Origin: a virus
Virus record (IMG/VR): IMGVR_UViG_3300009068_002504
Span: 1-22,057 of that record
Direction: 5' to 3' (one strand)
Length of the DNA: 22,057 nucleotides
Under the pieces are notes generated by a model, which was given only the letters and a program-made list of their open reading frames with translations, was not told the DNA's origin and did no database searches. A program made the position numbers and the translations under genes. Shown here in pieces: positions 13,940 to 20,420 of this stretch. Position 1 is the stretch's first letter; the number at the start of each line of letters is the position of its first letter.

Positions 13940-15306
13940 GTTGGTAGTTCTTGGTTGTTGGTGTGTTTGTTGGTTTTTTCAATGCGAAGCTCGTTGTTTA
14001 TTAGTTCAACAAGCCGCGCAAACATCTGTTCAGATTGAGCCGCTTTGCGGTTCATATTGGAAAGCACTCCCGCCTCGCCTTCGCTAGAAATTACGTCAAT
14101 CTTCACGGGCTGCTTTTGCCCAAAGCGCCAGCAACGCCGGATTGACTGATACCATTGTTCAAACGAGTGCGACGGGAAAAAGGTTTGATGCGCGCAATGC
14201 TGCCAATTTAAGCCAAACCCTGCGATAATTGGCTTACTTACCAGCACGCGAATTTGACCCGCCGCGAACGCCTCAAACTTTTCCTCCTTAAATTCATCGG
14301 AATCATTACCCTCAACTTCCACGGAACCGTCAATCATCTTCTCTAGCATATGTCCCTCTTCGTTAAGGTGACACCACGCCACGGCTGGCTTTCCTGTATT
14401 TGAAATAATCTCAGCGGCCATTTCGCATCGCTCTACTATTGTTCTCCTGCGCTCTGACCGCTGCTCGGCAAGTCCTACCGCTGGCATATCAAACAGAAAG
14501 TCAGGATTAGCCGTGCGAGCTTTGATTATGTGCTCCACCGTCACGAGCGGAGGCAGCTTGTAATCTCCATCTGGAAAGCCAATGTCGGACGGCTTGCGAA
14601 CAGCCCGCGCCCATGAACAAACCCATCTCCAGAAATCATGCTGCGCGTGTCCGCGAAAGCGATAAAGTCCGTGCGCGTATTCGTCTGACTTCGTATAGGT
14701 CTTTTCTGATTTCTTAAAAAAGCGGGAAATCATGTCAGTAAATCCCAAATCGCCAAGCGCCTCGCTACTTGTGCCAAGTTCGATGTAGTCGTTAGGGGCG
14801 GCGGTTGCCGTGCAAAGCAGGCGATACGGCAGTTTTTTCATAAACTCGGTAATTTGCGCCTTTATCTGTCCGTCAAAGTTTTTCAGAATACTCGACTCAT
14901 CGCATACGACTCCGCCAAAGTCTTTCCAGTCGAATTTGTGAAGCTGTTGATAGTTCGTTACCGTGATTTTGGCGGCAACGGATCCGTCGCGGGATTGCTT
15001 CGCCTCAATTCCAAACTTGCCCGCCTCTCGTATCGTTTGCGCGCCTACCGATAGCGGCGTTAAAATCAAAACTGGCTTATTGGTTTTCTCAACCACGTTC
15101 TGAGACCACACTAATTGCATCGGTGTTTTTCCAAGTCCGCAATCGGCAAAGATAGCGGAACGTCCTTTATTTATCGCCCATTCCAAAAGCGCCCGCTGAA
15201 AAGGAAAAAGGAAGTCCGGCATAAATGTCGGCGCAAATCCAAACTCTCCGCTCAGTTGCGTTTTCTGATATAGAAAGTCCTCGTATGTTTTCGGTGTGTT
15301 TTTCAT
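13930..15306 (-). CDS. SNF2-type DEAD-like helicase / ATPase
   Basis: A 458-residue superfamily 2 ATPase. Motif I is DCGLGKT (55-61), motif II is CDESS (D136-E137), motif III is TATAAPND (166-173), and motif VI QSIRRCWRFGQ (387-397) is the SNF2-like arginine motif. The second RecA domain starts around CEMAAEIISNTGKPAVAWC. It would translocate on double-stranded DNA. I place the start at the ATG at 15306, which follows an AGAGAAACACCA leader. A TTG 16 codons upstream falls inside an inverted repeat. It overlaps the methyltransferase gene, so the two are co-expressed and may work on the same DNA. Role in replication, recombination or counter-defence is open. Confidence 0.8.
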   Translation of the reverse strand: MKNTPKTYEDFLYQKTQLSGEFGFAPTFMPDFLFPFQRALLEWAINKGRSAIFADCGLGKTPMQLVWSQNVVEKTNKPVLILTPLSVGAQTIREAGKFGIEAKQSRDGSVAAKITVTNYQQLHKFDWKDFGGVVCDESSILKNFDGQIKAQITEFMKKLPYRLLCTATAAPNDYIELGTSSEALGDLGFTDMISRFFKKSEKTYTKSDEYAHGLYRFRGHAQHDFWRWVCSWARAVRKPSDIGFPDGDYKLPPLVTVEHIIKARTANPDFLFDMPAVGLAEQRSERRRTIVERCEMAAEIISNTGKPAVAWCHLNEEGHMLEKMIDGSVEVEGNDSDEFKEEKFEAFAAGQIRVLVSKPIIAGFGLNWQHCAHQTFFPSHSFEQWYQSIRRCWRFGQKQPVKIDVISSEGEAGVLSNMNRKAAQSEQMFARLVELINNELRIEKTNKHTNNQELPTWL

Positions 15307-15346
15307 TGGTGTTTCTCTAATTGGTTTCTCAAAGTTTTGACCTAGC

Positions 15347-15362
15347 TCTGACAAACGTCAGA
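15347..15362. promoter_or_regulatory. Inverted repeat upstream of the helicase
   Basis: TCTGAC (15347-15352) and GTCAGA (15357-15362) form a perfect 6-base inverted repeat around AAAC. It lies 41 bases upstream of the helicase ATG in the 131-base gap between the helicase and the zinc-ribbon gene. It could be an operator or an RNA hairpin; no T run follows. Confidence 0.3.
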
Positions 15363-15412
15363 ACAGTTGCTCGCCCGTTTACCCACCCGGATGTCTGGAC
15401 TAGCTTCCCTCA

Positions 15413-15433
15413 TTTGAAGCGGTGAAAGTTTCT
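15413..15433 (-). repeat. Intergenic element shared with 20970-21015
   Basis: On the minus strand this reads AGAAACTTTCAC directly followed by CGCTTCAAA. The same two blocks, in the same order but 25 bases apart, occur upstream of the XRE-type regulator gene. Both copies are outside the called genes, in the two larger gaps of the early operon. They may be binding sites for one regulator. Confidence 0.4.
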
Positions 15434-15437
15434 TAAC

Positions 15438-15617
15438 TCACTTGTTAAATTTCTGCGCCCGCTTGTCAATTATTATTTTGCACTTCTCGCAATTCGTCTC
15501 TTCCTTTTCGACAAGCTCGCGCCCGCAATTTTCGCAGCAAGCGGCGGCGATTGTATCGGCAAGGTCGGCGTCCATTAGGTTGTCCCAATAGCGTTCGTGG
15601 CGAGATTGCGCGCTCAT
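15438..15617 (-). CDS. 59-residue zinc-ribbon protein
   Basis: A small protein, too short for a usual cut-off: it begins MSAQSRHERYWDNLMDAD and carries a Cys4 zinc ribbon, CENC (28-31) and CEKC (43-46) with an additional Cys27. The C-terminal tail is basic (KRAQKFNK). Such ribbons bind DNA, RNA or protein partners. The ATG at 15617 overlaps the stop of the gene before it (ATGA at 15614-15617). A GAGGATGG sequence at the end of that gene can act as ribosome-binding site. The overlap pattern strongly supports it as a true gene. Role unknown. Confidence 0.65.
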   Translation of the reverse strand: MSAQSRHERYWDNLMDADLADTIAAACCENCGRELVEKEETNCEKCKIIIDKRAQKFNK

Positions 15618-15838
15618 AATCCATCCTCGCTCTCTTTGATAATCAGCCCCTCGTCAATGTAGTGCTGCAACTCTTCTTTCAGCGCATCGCGTTCGGCGGT
15701 GACTGCGGCGAGTTCGGTTTCGAGTTGTTCGATTTCACGGCACGCTTCTTCACTGTGTGCTTTGGATTGCTCTCGCGTGTCCGCCGTCATAGCGACTGCG
15801 AGATTGTCTAGGATGCGGTCTGTTCGTGGTGTATTCAT
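15614..15838 (-). CDS. Small coiled-coil protein (duplicated module)
   Basis: A 74-residue helical protein: MNTPRTDRILDNLAVAM, then a coiled coil with ELAAVTAERDALKEEL, ending ESEDGL. The coil is a near copy of the one in the gene at 11755-12012, down to 39 of 41 bases of DNA. It lies between the ribbon-helix-helix gene and the zinc-ribbon gene, joined to both by ATGA overlaps. A self-associating adaptor is possible; no function can be assigned. Confidence 0.6.
   Translation of the reverse strand: MNTPRTDRILDNLAVAMTADTREQSKAHSEEACREIEQLETELAAVTAERDALKEELQHYIDEGLIIKESEDGL
15676..15716. repeat. Duplicated 41-base coding segment, copy 2
   Basis: Second copy of the segment at 11871-11911, with two base differences (both silent or nearly so in the coil). 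See the coiled-coil genes at 11755 and 15614. Confidence 0.75.
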
Positions 15839-16023
15839 GGTTTTTGGTTTTCTAGTTCTCTGACTTTCCTTTCGAGTGATTCAAGTCTCACGAACACCGA
15901 TGCGCGGCGTTCAAGTTCAATCAAGTCGCAAATCAGGCGCGATGCGGACGAATCGCGCCTCTTCGCTTCGGCTTGTGTCCACGCGAGCAAATCGGCGGGC
16001 ATTGATACTGATGTTTTGGTCAT
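15835..16023 (-). CDS. Ribbon-helix-helix protein with coiled-coil tail
   Basis: A 62-residue protein. The N-terminal TKTSVSMPADLLAWTQAEAK is a classic ribbon followed by the first helix of the CopG/Arc type, with SASRLICDLIELER as the second helix. The C-terminal half (FVRLESLERKVRELENQK) is a short coiled coil that should help dimerise. Such proteins are DNA-binding repressors. It lies just after the helicase loader and is coupled at both ends by ATGA. The ends of its own codons (AAC CAA AAA CCA TGA) provide the leader of the next gene. The target could be the promoter of this operon, which is inference. Confidence 0.65.
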   Translation of the reverse strand: MTKTSVSMPADLLAWTQAEAKRRDSSASRLICDLIELERRASVFVRLESLERKVRELENQKP

Positions 16024-16736
16024 ATCGCTGGTTTCTCTCTAAATGACTCCCATTCGCAAGGGATGATTCCGCCGTGTTCGTTTAGTCGGGAGATAATCGA
16101 AGGACTTGTCGCCTTGGAAAACTCGCTTGCGGATTGGTTTGAAATCAAAAGCGTGTCCTTTTTCGCCGCGTAGCGTGCGTCAAGTATGTCTGACAGTATC
16201 CTATCCTTATGTCTGCTATCGTCGGCAACTTCGTGGAGTTCGTCTATAATGAGTAGGTCAAGTGCGTGCGTTAAAAACTCCCGATACGCTTCCAGCCTTT
16301 CCATGTCGGTTGTGCCAAAGTCTCCATAAAACGCTTTTAGCTTCGCTACTACGGTTGTCAGCTTCGTGTAGTGAAACCAGATACATTTCGCCGTGCCAAG
16401 TTCAGCCCATAGCCGGTCAATCACAAGCTGGCTTGCAACGTATGTTTTTCCCGTTCCTCGCGGCCCCACCAGTGCGACGATTGCGCCCTTTCCTTTTAGT
16501 GCGTTTGTCAGCTTGGAAAGCGTCCGCTTTTGCATCACGCACCGCTCATCTTTACCGTCACAAAGCCCGTCAATTTGATAGCGAAGCTCAAAACCGTAAC
16601 GTGCAAGCAGCGGACAGATTCGTGTCTTAAACTCATATCCGCGCATTATCTCCGCGCCCTTCGGCTCAATCGTCGCAAGCATCTTTTCGACGGCCTCGAC
16701 AATGCCAAGCTCGCCCGTGTGTTTTGGTTCGCTCAT
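16020..16736 (-). CDS. AAA+ ATPase, DnaC-like helicase loader
   Basis: A 238-residue ATPase with Walker A GPRGTGKT (91-98), Walker B LLIIDELHE (161-169), sensor I LLISNQ (196-201) and an arginine in SIISRLNEHG (R217) as arginine finger. Order, spacing and length fit the DnaC/IstB group, which loads a replicative helicase onto DNA. The N-terminal 80 residues, with two Cys (CDGKDERC), would bind the partner. No replicative helicase gene is found in the window, so the phage may recruit the host helicase or encode one elsewhere. It is coupled by ATGA to the preceding gene and to the ribbon-helix-helix gene. Confidence 0.75.
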   Translation of the reverse strand: MSEPKHTGELGIVEAVEKMLATIEPKGAEIMRGYEFKTRICPLLARYGFELRYQIDGLCDGKDERCVMQKRTLSKLTNALKGKGAIVALVGPRGTGKTYVASQLVIDRLWAELGTAKCIWFHYTKLTTVVAKLKAFYGDFGTTDMERLEAYREFLTHALDLLIIDELHEVADDSRHKDRILSDILDARYAAKKDTLLISNQSASEFSKATSPSIISRLNEHGGIIPCEWESFREKPAI

Positions 16737-17140
16737 AATTCTTTAGCTTTCAGTGTTGAATCTTGCGCCCATCCTTTCGGGGCGGTTTGCGAAAAAGCGC
16801 GTGCGCGGTCTAGCTCGCCGGAATAGTTATTAAGAAACGTGCAAAGGTCGCGGCGATGCCTTCCGTCCGTTTCGCCCTTTGCGCGTTCGCTTGCATAGTA
16901 TCTTTCTACAAGCTCCAAGTCTGCGTCGGCAATCACGCCCAAGGCGCGGAAGGCTTTAATTTCTGACACACTCCACGGCGTTGTTAGGCGGCGATTGTAG
17001 AGCGTTGCGATGCGTTGCGCCGTCCTAGTTGTCGGCACGTTCTTCTCGATTTGTAGCGGCAATTCCGTCTCGGCAATCACGGCTTCAAACTCTGCAAAAG
17101 CAGAGCGCAGTTTTTCCAGCGCGGCGTGCATCTTTTTCAT
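16733..17140 (-). CDS. Early protein next to the helicase loader
   Basis: A 135-residue helical protein, MKKMHAALEKLRSAFAEFE to the C-terminus. It includes TAQRIATLYNRRLTTPWSV and a later RRDLCTFLNNYSGELDRARAF. A longer frame begins with GTG at 17185, but the ATG at 17140 overlaps the stop of the gene before it (ATGA at 17137-17140), so I use 17140. The NRRL..PWS region and position directly before a DnaC-like loader suggest a replication accessory or replisome-organiser role. This is inference; I recognise no catalytic motif. Confidence 0.55.
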   Translation of the reverse strand: MKKMHAALEKLRSAFAEFEAVIAETELPLQIEKNVPTTRTAQRIATLYNRRLTTPWSVSEIKAFRALGVIADADLELVERYYASERAKGETDGRHRRDLCTFLNNYSGELDRARAFSQTAPKGWAQDSTLKAKEL

Positions 17141-17325
17141 TTGCGAACAAGCGGCAAAGATTCGTCCGCCAAGATTTGTTTCCACCGCTCAACTTCCTTG
17201 GCGGCAATCGTGATTTCGTGAAACTGCGCCGTGCCAGCGTTGAGGCGTGCGAGGTGCGATTGAGCAAGCGAAAGCATCATCTTGGCATGGCTCTCGCGTC
17301 GGGGGCGTGGTGTTTTTGGTTTCAT
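17137..17325 (-). CDS. Small basic early protein
   Basis: A 62-residue protein with a strongly basic start (MKPKTPRPRRESHAKMM) and a helical body (LSLAQSHLARLNAG, then EVERWKQILADE). A longer frame begins at a TTG at 17433, but the ATG at 17325 overlaps the upstream stop (ATGA at 17322-17325), and the earlier part would lie inside the RusA-like gene. A nucleic-acid-binding role is possible from charge alone. No family recognised. Confidence 0.5.
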   Translation of the reverse strand: MKPKTPRPRRESHAKMMLSLAQSHLARLNAGTAQFHEITIAAKEVERWKQILADESLPLVRK

Positions 17326-17699
17326 GGGTAGGTTATCGTGATTTGCGTATGCTCCGCTTCGCCTTTCGCGGCTTTGCGCTGAGTGGTTTGGATGCCGACT
17401 GTTTCCGGCGAGTCTTGTGGAATAGCACCGCAATATCTGAGACAGTCAACAAGTGCCTTCTCGCTAAGATTATCTTCGTCGCAGAGGCGTTTTCTGACAG
17501 AGACAATGCGGATAGAAATTCTTCCTGTATCCTCTTTTTCAATTTCGCCCGTTGCCAATGGCCCATCGCTAGGAGCGTATTCCAGCTTGGCAATCGTCCC
17601 GGCACAATCAGCGTGAGGCTTTGCGTAGTCTTGCGCGTTTGCGTCGATAATGGATTTGCTGGCATTTGGAAAAAGGCGCCGGATTGTGTGCGGGTTCAT
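17322..17699 (-). CDS. RusA-like phage protein (DEDN motif)
   Basis: A 125-residue protein. The second half carries RKRLCDEDNLSEKALVDCLR followed by YCGAIPQDSPETVGI. This has the Asp-rich, DN-Lys-Asp-Leu layout of RusA-type Holliday-junction resolvases, where the Asp residues bind metal. The first half (MNPHTIRRLFPNASKSIIDAN) does not look like the RusA N-terminus. I start at the ATG at 17699, which overlaps the upstream stop (ATGA); a TTG at 17711 is less likely. Almost all of this gene is also open in a second frame with a RusA-like N-terminus (17333-17665). Resolving recombination intermediates would fit the nearby ERF and exonuclease genes. Function inferred. Confidence 0.55.
   Translation of the reverse strand: MNPHTIRRLFPNASKSIIDANAQDYAKPHADCAGTIAKLEYAPSDGPLATGEIEKEDTGRISIRIVSVRKRLCDEDNLSEKALVDCLRYCGAIPQDSPETVGIQTTQRKAAKGEAEHTQITITYP
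17333..17665 (-). CDS. Overprinted frame inside the RusA-like gene
   Basis: A 110-residue frame lies wholly within the RusA-like gene, shifted by +1. Its first 55 residues look like real protein: SLTLIVPGRLPSWNTLLAMG and HWQRAKLKKRIQEEFLSAL. The P-x-x-x-N and HW-x-R-x-K pattern is the usual start of RusA-type resolvases. After about residue 60 it becomes very basic and less protein-like, which is expected where the other frame is conserved. It has an ATG at 17665 but no ribosome-binding site. It may be a separate overlapping gene, one half of a frameshifted RusA, or a chance shadow. Confidence 0.35.
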   Translation of the reverse strand: MPANPLSTQTRKTTQSLTLIVPGRLPSWNTLLAMGHWQRAKLKKRIQEEFLSALSLSENASATKIILARRHLLTVSDIAVLFHKTRRKQSASKPLSAKPRKAKRSIRKSR

Positions 17700-17998
17700 A
17701 CTGCGCGCCAAACGGCGGCTTGCTTTCCGCTGGTATTCGTTCGCGTCGTGCCCGTGTCAGCTATCTTGCCAAGCGCGAGCAATTCAGTCAGGCGAGGTCG
17801 GATTGACAAAAGTGACTTGCCAACTTCCGCCGCGCACTCGTCAGCGGTCAAGTCTTGGTGAAAGAGAACGTCTAAAACCTTTTGCCTCAACGTTGGCGCT
17901 TTCTCGCGCATCGAATCAGCAGCCGCCTTGGATGTGACGCCGCGCTTGTAGCCGGGCGCGTCGGGGTATCGGGCAAAGTCTAGTTCGGGATGGTTCAT
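17696..17998 (-). CDS. Winged-helix DNA-binding protein
   Basis: A 100-residue protein. After a flexible start (MNHPELDFARYPDAPGYKRG) comes a winged-helix fold: TLRQKVLDVLFHQDLTADEC, then AAEVGKSLLSIRPRLTELL as the recognition helix, then a hairpin (GKIADTGTTRTNTSGKQAAVW) as the wing. It should bind DNA as a regulator or replication accessory factor. The frame is open further to 18106, but the ATG at 17998 overlaps the upstream stop and follows AAGAAAACCAA, so I choose it. It is coupled by ATGA to the RusA-like gene. Confidence 0.7.
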   Translation of the reverse strand: MNHPELDFARYPDAPGYKRGVTSKAAADSMREKAPTLRQKVLDVLFHQDLTADECAAEVGKSLLSIRPRLTELLALGKIADTGTTRTNTSGKQAAVWRAV

Positions 17999-18171
17999 TT
18001 GGTTTTCTTGTTTGTCGGTTGCTGAATCGTGCTGAAATCTACTTTCGCCATTCCGCGTTTTTCGAGGAAGTTGTTTAGCGCGACGTCCATTGCAACCGTC
18101 CCGCACTTTCGGTCAAAGCGAGGATGCCCGCCGAGTCCGCTTTCGATGTATTCAGTGCCGTTGCGTTTCAT
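17995..18171 (-). CDS. Small early protein, unknown
   Basis: A 58-residue protein starting MKRNGTEYIESGLGGHPRFD and ending QPTNKKTK. The ATG at 18171 has one of the best Shine-Dalgarno sequences of the operon (AAAGGAG, six bases upstream) and overlaps the stop of the 55-residue gene before it. A longer start at 18189 would put that ribosome-binding site inside the gene. The last codons (AAG AAA ACC AAA TGA) form the leader of the winged-helix gene. No family recognised. Confidence 0.55.
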   Translation of the reverse strand: MKRNGTEYIESGLGGHPRFDRKCGTVAMDVALNNFLEKRGMAKVDFSTIQQPTNKKTK

Positions 18172-18335
18172 TTGATTCTCCTTTCCCATCTTCCTTGTTT
18201 AGTGTTTTTGTTTCCAAAGATTGCGTCTAGGAAATAGTTGTCGGTCTCTTTGCGCTTGCGGCCCGTCGTGCGGTGTGACGCTGCACTTCCCGCTGTTCGC
18301 TCTTGGCGCGGTTTGGCTGGTTTAAGGATGCTCAT
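18168..18335 (-). CDS. 55-residue basic protein
   Basis: A small gene below the usual cut-off: MSILKPAKPRQERTAGSAAS, then a basic segment HRTTGRKRKE and TDNYFLDAIFGNK, ending RWERRIK. Its stop overlaps the ATG of the next gene (ATGA at 18168-18171) and its start follows TAAAACACC, the leader pattern used in this operon. The charge suggests nucleic-acid binding or disorder. The overlap and leader make it a likely true gene; the function is unknown. Confidence 0.55.
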   Translation of the reverse strand: MSILKPAKPRQERTAGSAASHRTTGRKRKETDNYFLDAIFGNKNTKQGRWERRIK

Positions 18336-18460
18336 GGTGTTTTATTTGAAAGATTCCGCGCCGCCGATACGCTCGCCCGTGTTCACAGACGTTACACTAC
18401 GCATCGCTTCAACATCTTTTTGGTCTCGGCAAGTGGATGCACGGCGGGAAAGTGGTTCAG

Positions 18461-19048
18461 TTACGCAAAGAGTGAAGCCGCCGCGCCTAGTCCGGCGATG
18501 AACGGGGCGAATGGAATAGCAAACGGAATGTCATCGGGCGCAACGTCAAGGTAGGAATCTTTCGGCGGTTTCGGCGCAGACTTTGGCGCGGCTTTCGGCG
18601 CGTCCTCTTTCGGTTCCGCAGCGAGCTTCATCGCGGTCGCGTTCAGCTTAGCCACCATTTCGGCAACGGCATCTTTCGGCAGCGGCTTCGCGCTACTTCC
18701 GCCGCCAGCCTTGTTAAGCCATTTGATTTTCGGATACATCTTGCCGTTGTATTCCTCATCTTCAACGGTGATTTCGCACTCGCGCCCCACAAACGGGCCG
18801 GATTCAACCAGCGAGGCGAGCGCGGCAAGATTGCCATCCCATCCGAAAACATCGGCCAGCGTTTTTACAGAGCGATCTAGCGCGGCGTGCGAAAGCCATG
18901 CAATGTATTCAACGTGCGTGCCGTTACATTCGCCGCCCGTGATTTCTAGCGGCAATCGCAATCCCGGTGTGCCTGTTTTGCTTTCGCAGAACCAGCCGTT
19001 AATTGGAGCCGCAACGCGGCAAGTGTGTTTTCCTGATTTTAGTGACAT
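18461..19048 (-). CDS. SSB-like single-stranded DNA-binding protein
   Basis: A 195-residue protein. The core (residues 1-112) is beta-rich with GRECEITVEDEEYNGKMYPK, a pattern seen in phage SSB-like proteins of the DUF669 kind. An Ala/Pro/Lys-rich linker (about 145-163) follows, then an acidic PDDIPF (171-176), the tail that SSB proteins use to recruit partners. Unusually the tail is followed by about 19 mostly hydrophobic residues instead of ending the protein. It is next to the exonuclease and annealing-protein genes, 9 bases from the former, consistent with coating DNA for recombination. The family call is moderate. Confidence 0.55.
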   Translation of the reverse strand: MSLKSGKHTCRVAAPINGWFCESKTGTPGLRLPLEITGGECNGTHVEYIAWLSHAALDRSVKTLADVFGWDGNLAALASLVESGPFVGRECEITVEDEEYNGKMYPKIKWLNKAGGGSSAKPLPKDAVAEMVAKLNATAMKLAAEPKEDAPKAAPKSAPKPPKDSYLDVAPDDIPFAIPFAPFIAGLGAAASLFA

Positions 19049-19057
19049 GATGTGTGT

Positions 19058-19678
19058 TTAGTTGGTTTTGTTTCTGAGAGATTTCATAGCCTCGTCATAG
19101 CGTAGGTAAAAAGCGTTTAACGCGGCGTCTATTTTCGCCATGATTGTTTCGTCTCGGTCAACGCGCAAAACAAACGCGGGATAGCCGCGATGGTAGGAGA
19201 CGAAACGCCACCATTTCGCGCCCGTGACATAAATACTGAAATGCACTTGAGGCGCGTAGTCTTTCGGCAAGATGCCGTCCAGCAAATAGCGAACGTGATT
19301 TGTCGGCTGCGGGCATTTTATTTCCAGTCCGCCGTCCTCGCCAAGCAAGGCATCCGGCGAGCATCCGCACCGCCCATTGTCGTGCTCCACGAAGCCCACG
19401 TTGCGAATCTTCACGTCATCATGCTCCATGGCATACCAGCCGCGCGCTTCGTCCTCTAGGAGTTGCCCTTGCTCGGTTTCCCAAGTGGATATTCCGGCCA
19501 TCGGCTTTCCTTTGTATGCCTCCGCGATTTTCTCGCAAAGGTAGGTGTAAGGCGTTGCTCCGTCTCGCGCCTTAAATTCCGGCGTTACTATACGGTCAAA
19601 GTCGCTGGCGGTAACTCGCCCGACGCGCAGCGTTAGCCAATCGAGATCGCCCTGTGTTATTTCGTGAATCTTGGGCAT
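19058..19678 (-). CDS. YqaJ/lambda-exonuclease-type recombinase nuclease
   Basis: A 206-residue nuclease. It carries the PD-(D/E)XK core: an early TASDFDRI motif (24-31), then CGCSPDALLGEDGG (D109) and LEIKCP (E119, K121), then YAPQVHFSIYVTGAKWWRFV (Q144) at the end of the core. This is the YqaJ-type recombinase family that includes lambda exonuclease, which digests one strand from duplex ends. It lies 2 bases after the ERF-type gene, the normal pairing for a phage recombination module. Together with the SSB-like gene it should make and protect single-stranded ends for annealing. Confidence 0.85.
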   Translation of the reverse strand: MPKIHEITQGDLDWLTLRVGRVTASDFDRIVTPEFKARDGATPYTYLCEKIAEAYKGKPMAGISTWETEQGQLLEDEARGWYAMEHDDVKIRNVGFVEHDNGRCGCSPDALLGEDGGLEIKCPQPTNHVRYLLDGILPKDYAPQVHFSIYVTGAKWWRFVSYHRGYPAFVLRVDRDETIMAKIDAALNAFYLRYDEAMKSLRNKTN

Positions 19679-19680
19679 GG

Positions 19681-20397
19681 CTAGGCTTTGGCTTTTTCCT
19701 TGCGTGCGAGCATCGCGTCTAGCGCGTCATATCGGCTTGCGCTGATTTCTAAAAACGACTTTGCGCCAGCGTAGGAAAGGAACGCCGCCCTATCCGCGCC
19801 AACTGCTTCGACGCGCCCCAATAGCGATGCCGCCTGTTCGCCGCTGATAACTTCGCCCGTGATTCTCGCGTCGTCTTCGTCTTGCATGCAGTCTTGCCGG
19901 ATAACGATGTTCAACGCTTGCAATAGGCTATTGCGCTTCGCAGTTGTGCTCGCCTTGCAATCGGCTTGTGTCTCGCTATCAGCCTTCCCGCCAAGGCGCA
20001 CGCCAAACTTCGTTTGCTGACTGTGGCCGCTCGCGTGTCGCAAGTGACAAGTCACGGTGATTCTGTCGCCCGTCTCCTGAGAAAACGAAACGCTGAAACC
20101 GTGCTTTGATAGCAGAGGGCGCATAACGTGCATAACGTCCTCAAATTTCTCATACTTCCCGCGATTAGGAATTACAGACGTTGCCACAATGTCAGGTGTC
20201 TCCGCTTGTAGCGCGGCAAATGCGGCGTTAAAATCTCGCTCGGCTTGCCTATCCTCCATGCGTTCGTGCAGCTTCATAAGCTGCGTCATTGCCTCTGTAT
20301 TCTCGGCTGTAATGCCGCGTTCGCAGATGGTTTGCAACATCAGCGCAACGCTTGGCTGCGGCTGTTCTTTGATTGTCAGTTGGTTATTTTCGCTCAT
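19681..20397 (-). CDS. ERF-family single-strand annealing protein
   Basis: A 238-residue protein of the ERF family. The core holds FNAAFAALQAETPDI, then GKYEKFEDVMHVMRPLLSKHGFSV (80-103 in part), a beta segment ITVTCHLRHASGHS and AKRNSLLQALNI, all typical of ERF-type annealing proteins. It would pair complementary single strands for recombination, working with the YqaJ-type nuclease downstream. The C-terminal part (after about 175) is a small helical domain ending RKEKAKA. The ATG at 20397 follows a striking ACCAAACCAAACCA leader. The tRNA-like RNA lies 24 bases upstream. Confidence 0.85.
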   Translation of the reverse strand: MSENNQLTIKEQPQPSVALMLQTICERGITAENTEAMTQLMKLHERMEDRQAERDFNAAFAALQAETPDIVATSVIPNRGKYEKFEDVMHVMRPLLSKHGFSVSFSQETGDRITVTCHLRHASGHSQQTKFGVRLGGKADSETQADCKASTTAKRNSLLQALNIVIRQDCMQDEDDARITGEVISGEQAASLLGRVEAVGADRAAFLSYAGAKSFLEISASRYDALDAMLARKEKAKA

Positions 20398-20420
20398 TGG
20401 TTTGGTTTGGTGTTTTGTTA

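Noticed and set aside
15307-15354. TTG start 16 codons upstream of the helicase ATG.
   Set aside because: It falls within an inverted repeat, and the ATG at 15306 has the leader typical of this operon.
15342-15413. A 23-codon minus-strand frame between the zinc-ribbon and helicase genes.
   Set aside because: Very short, no coupling to either neighbour and no leader pattern.
18342-18404. A 20-codon frame in the gap between the SSB-like and the 55-residue genes.
   Set aside because: Too short and without start signal; a chance frame.
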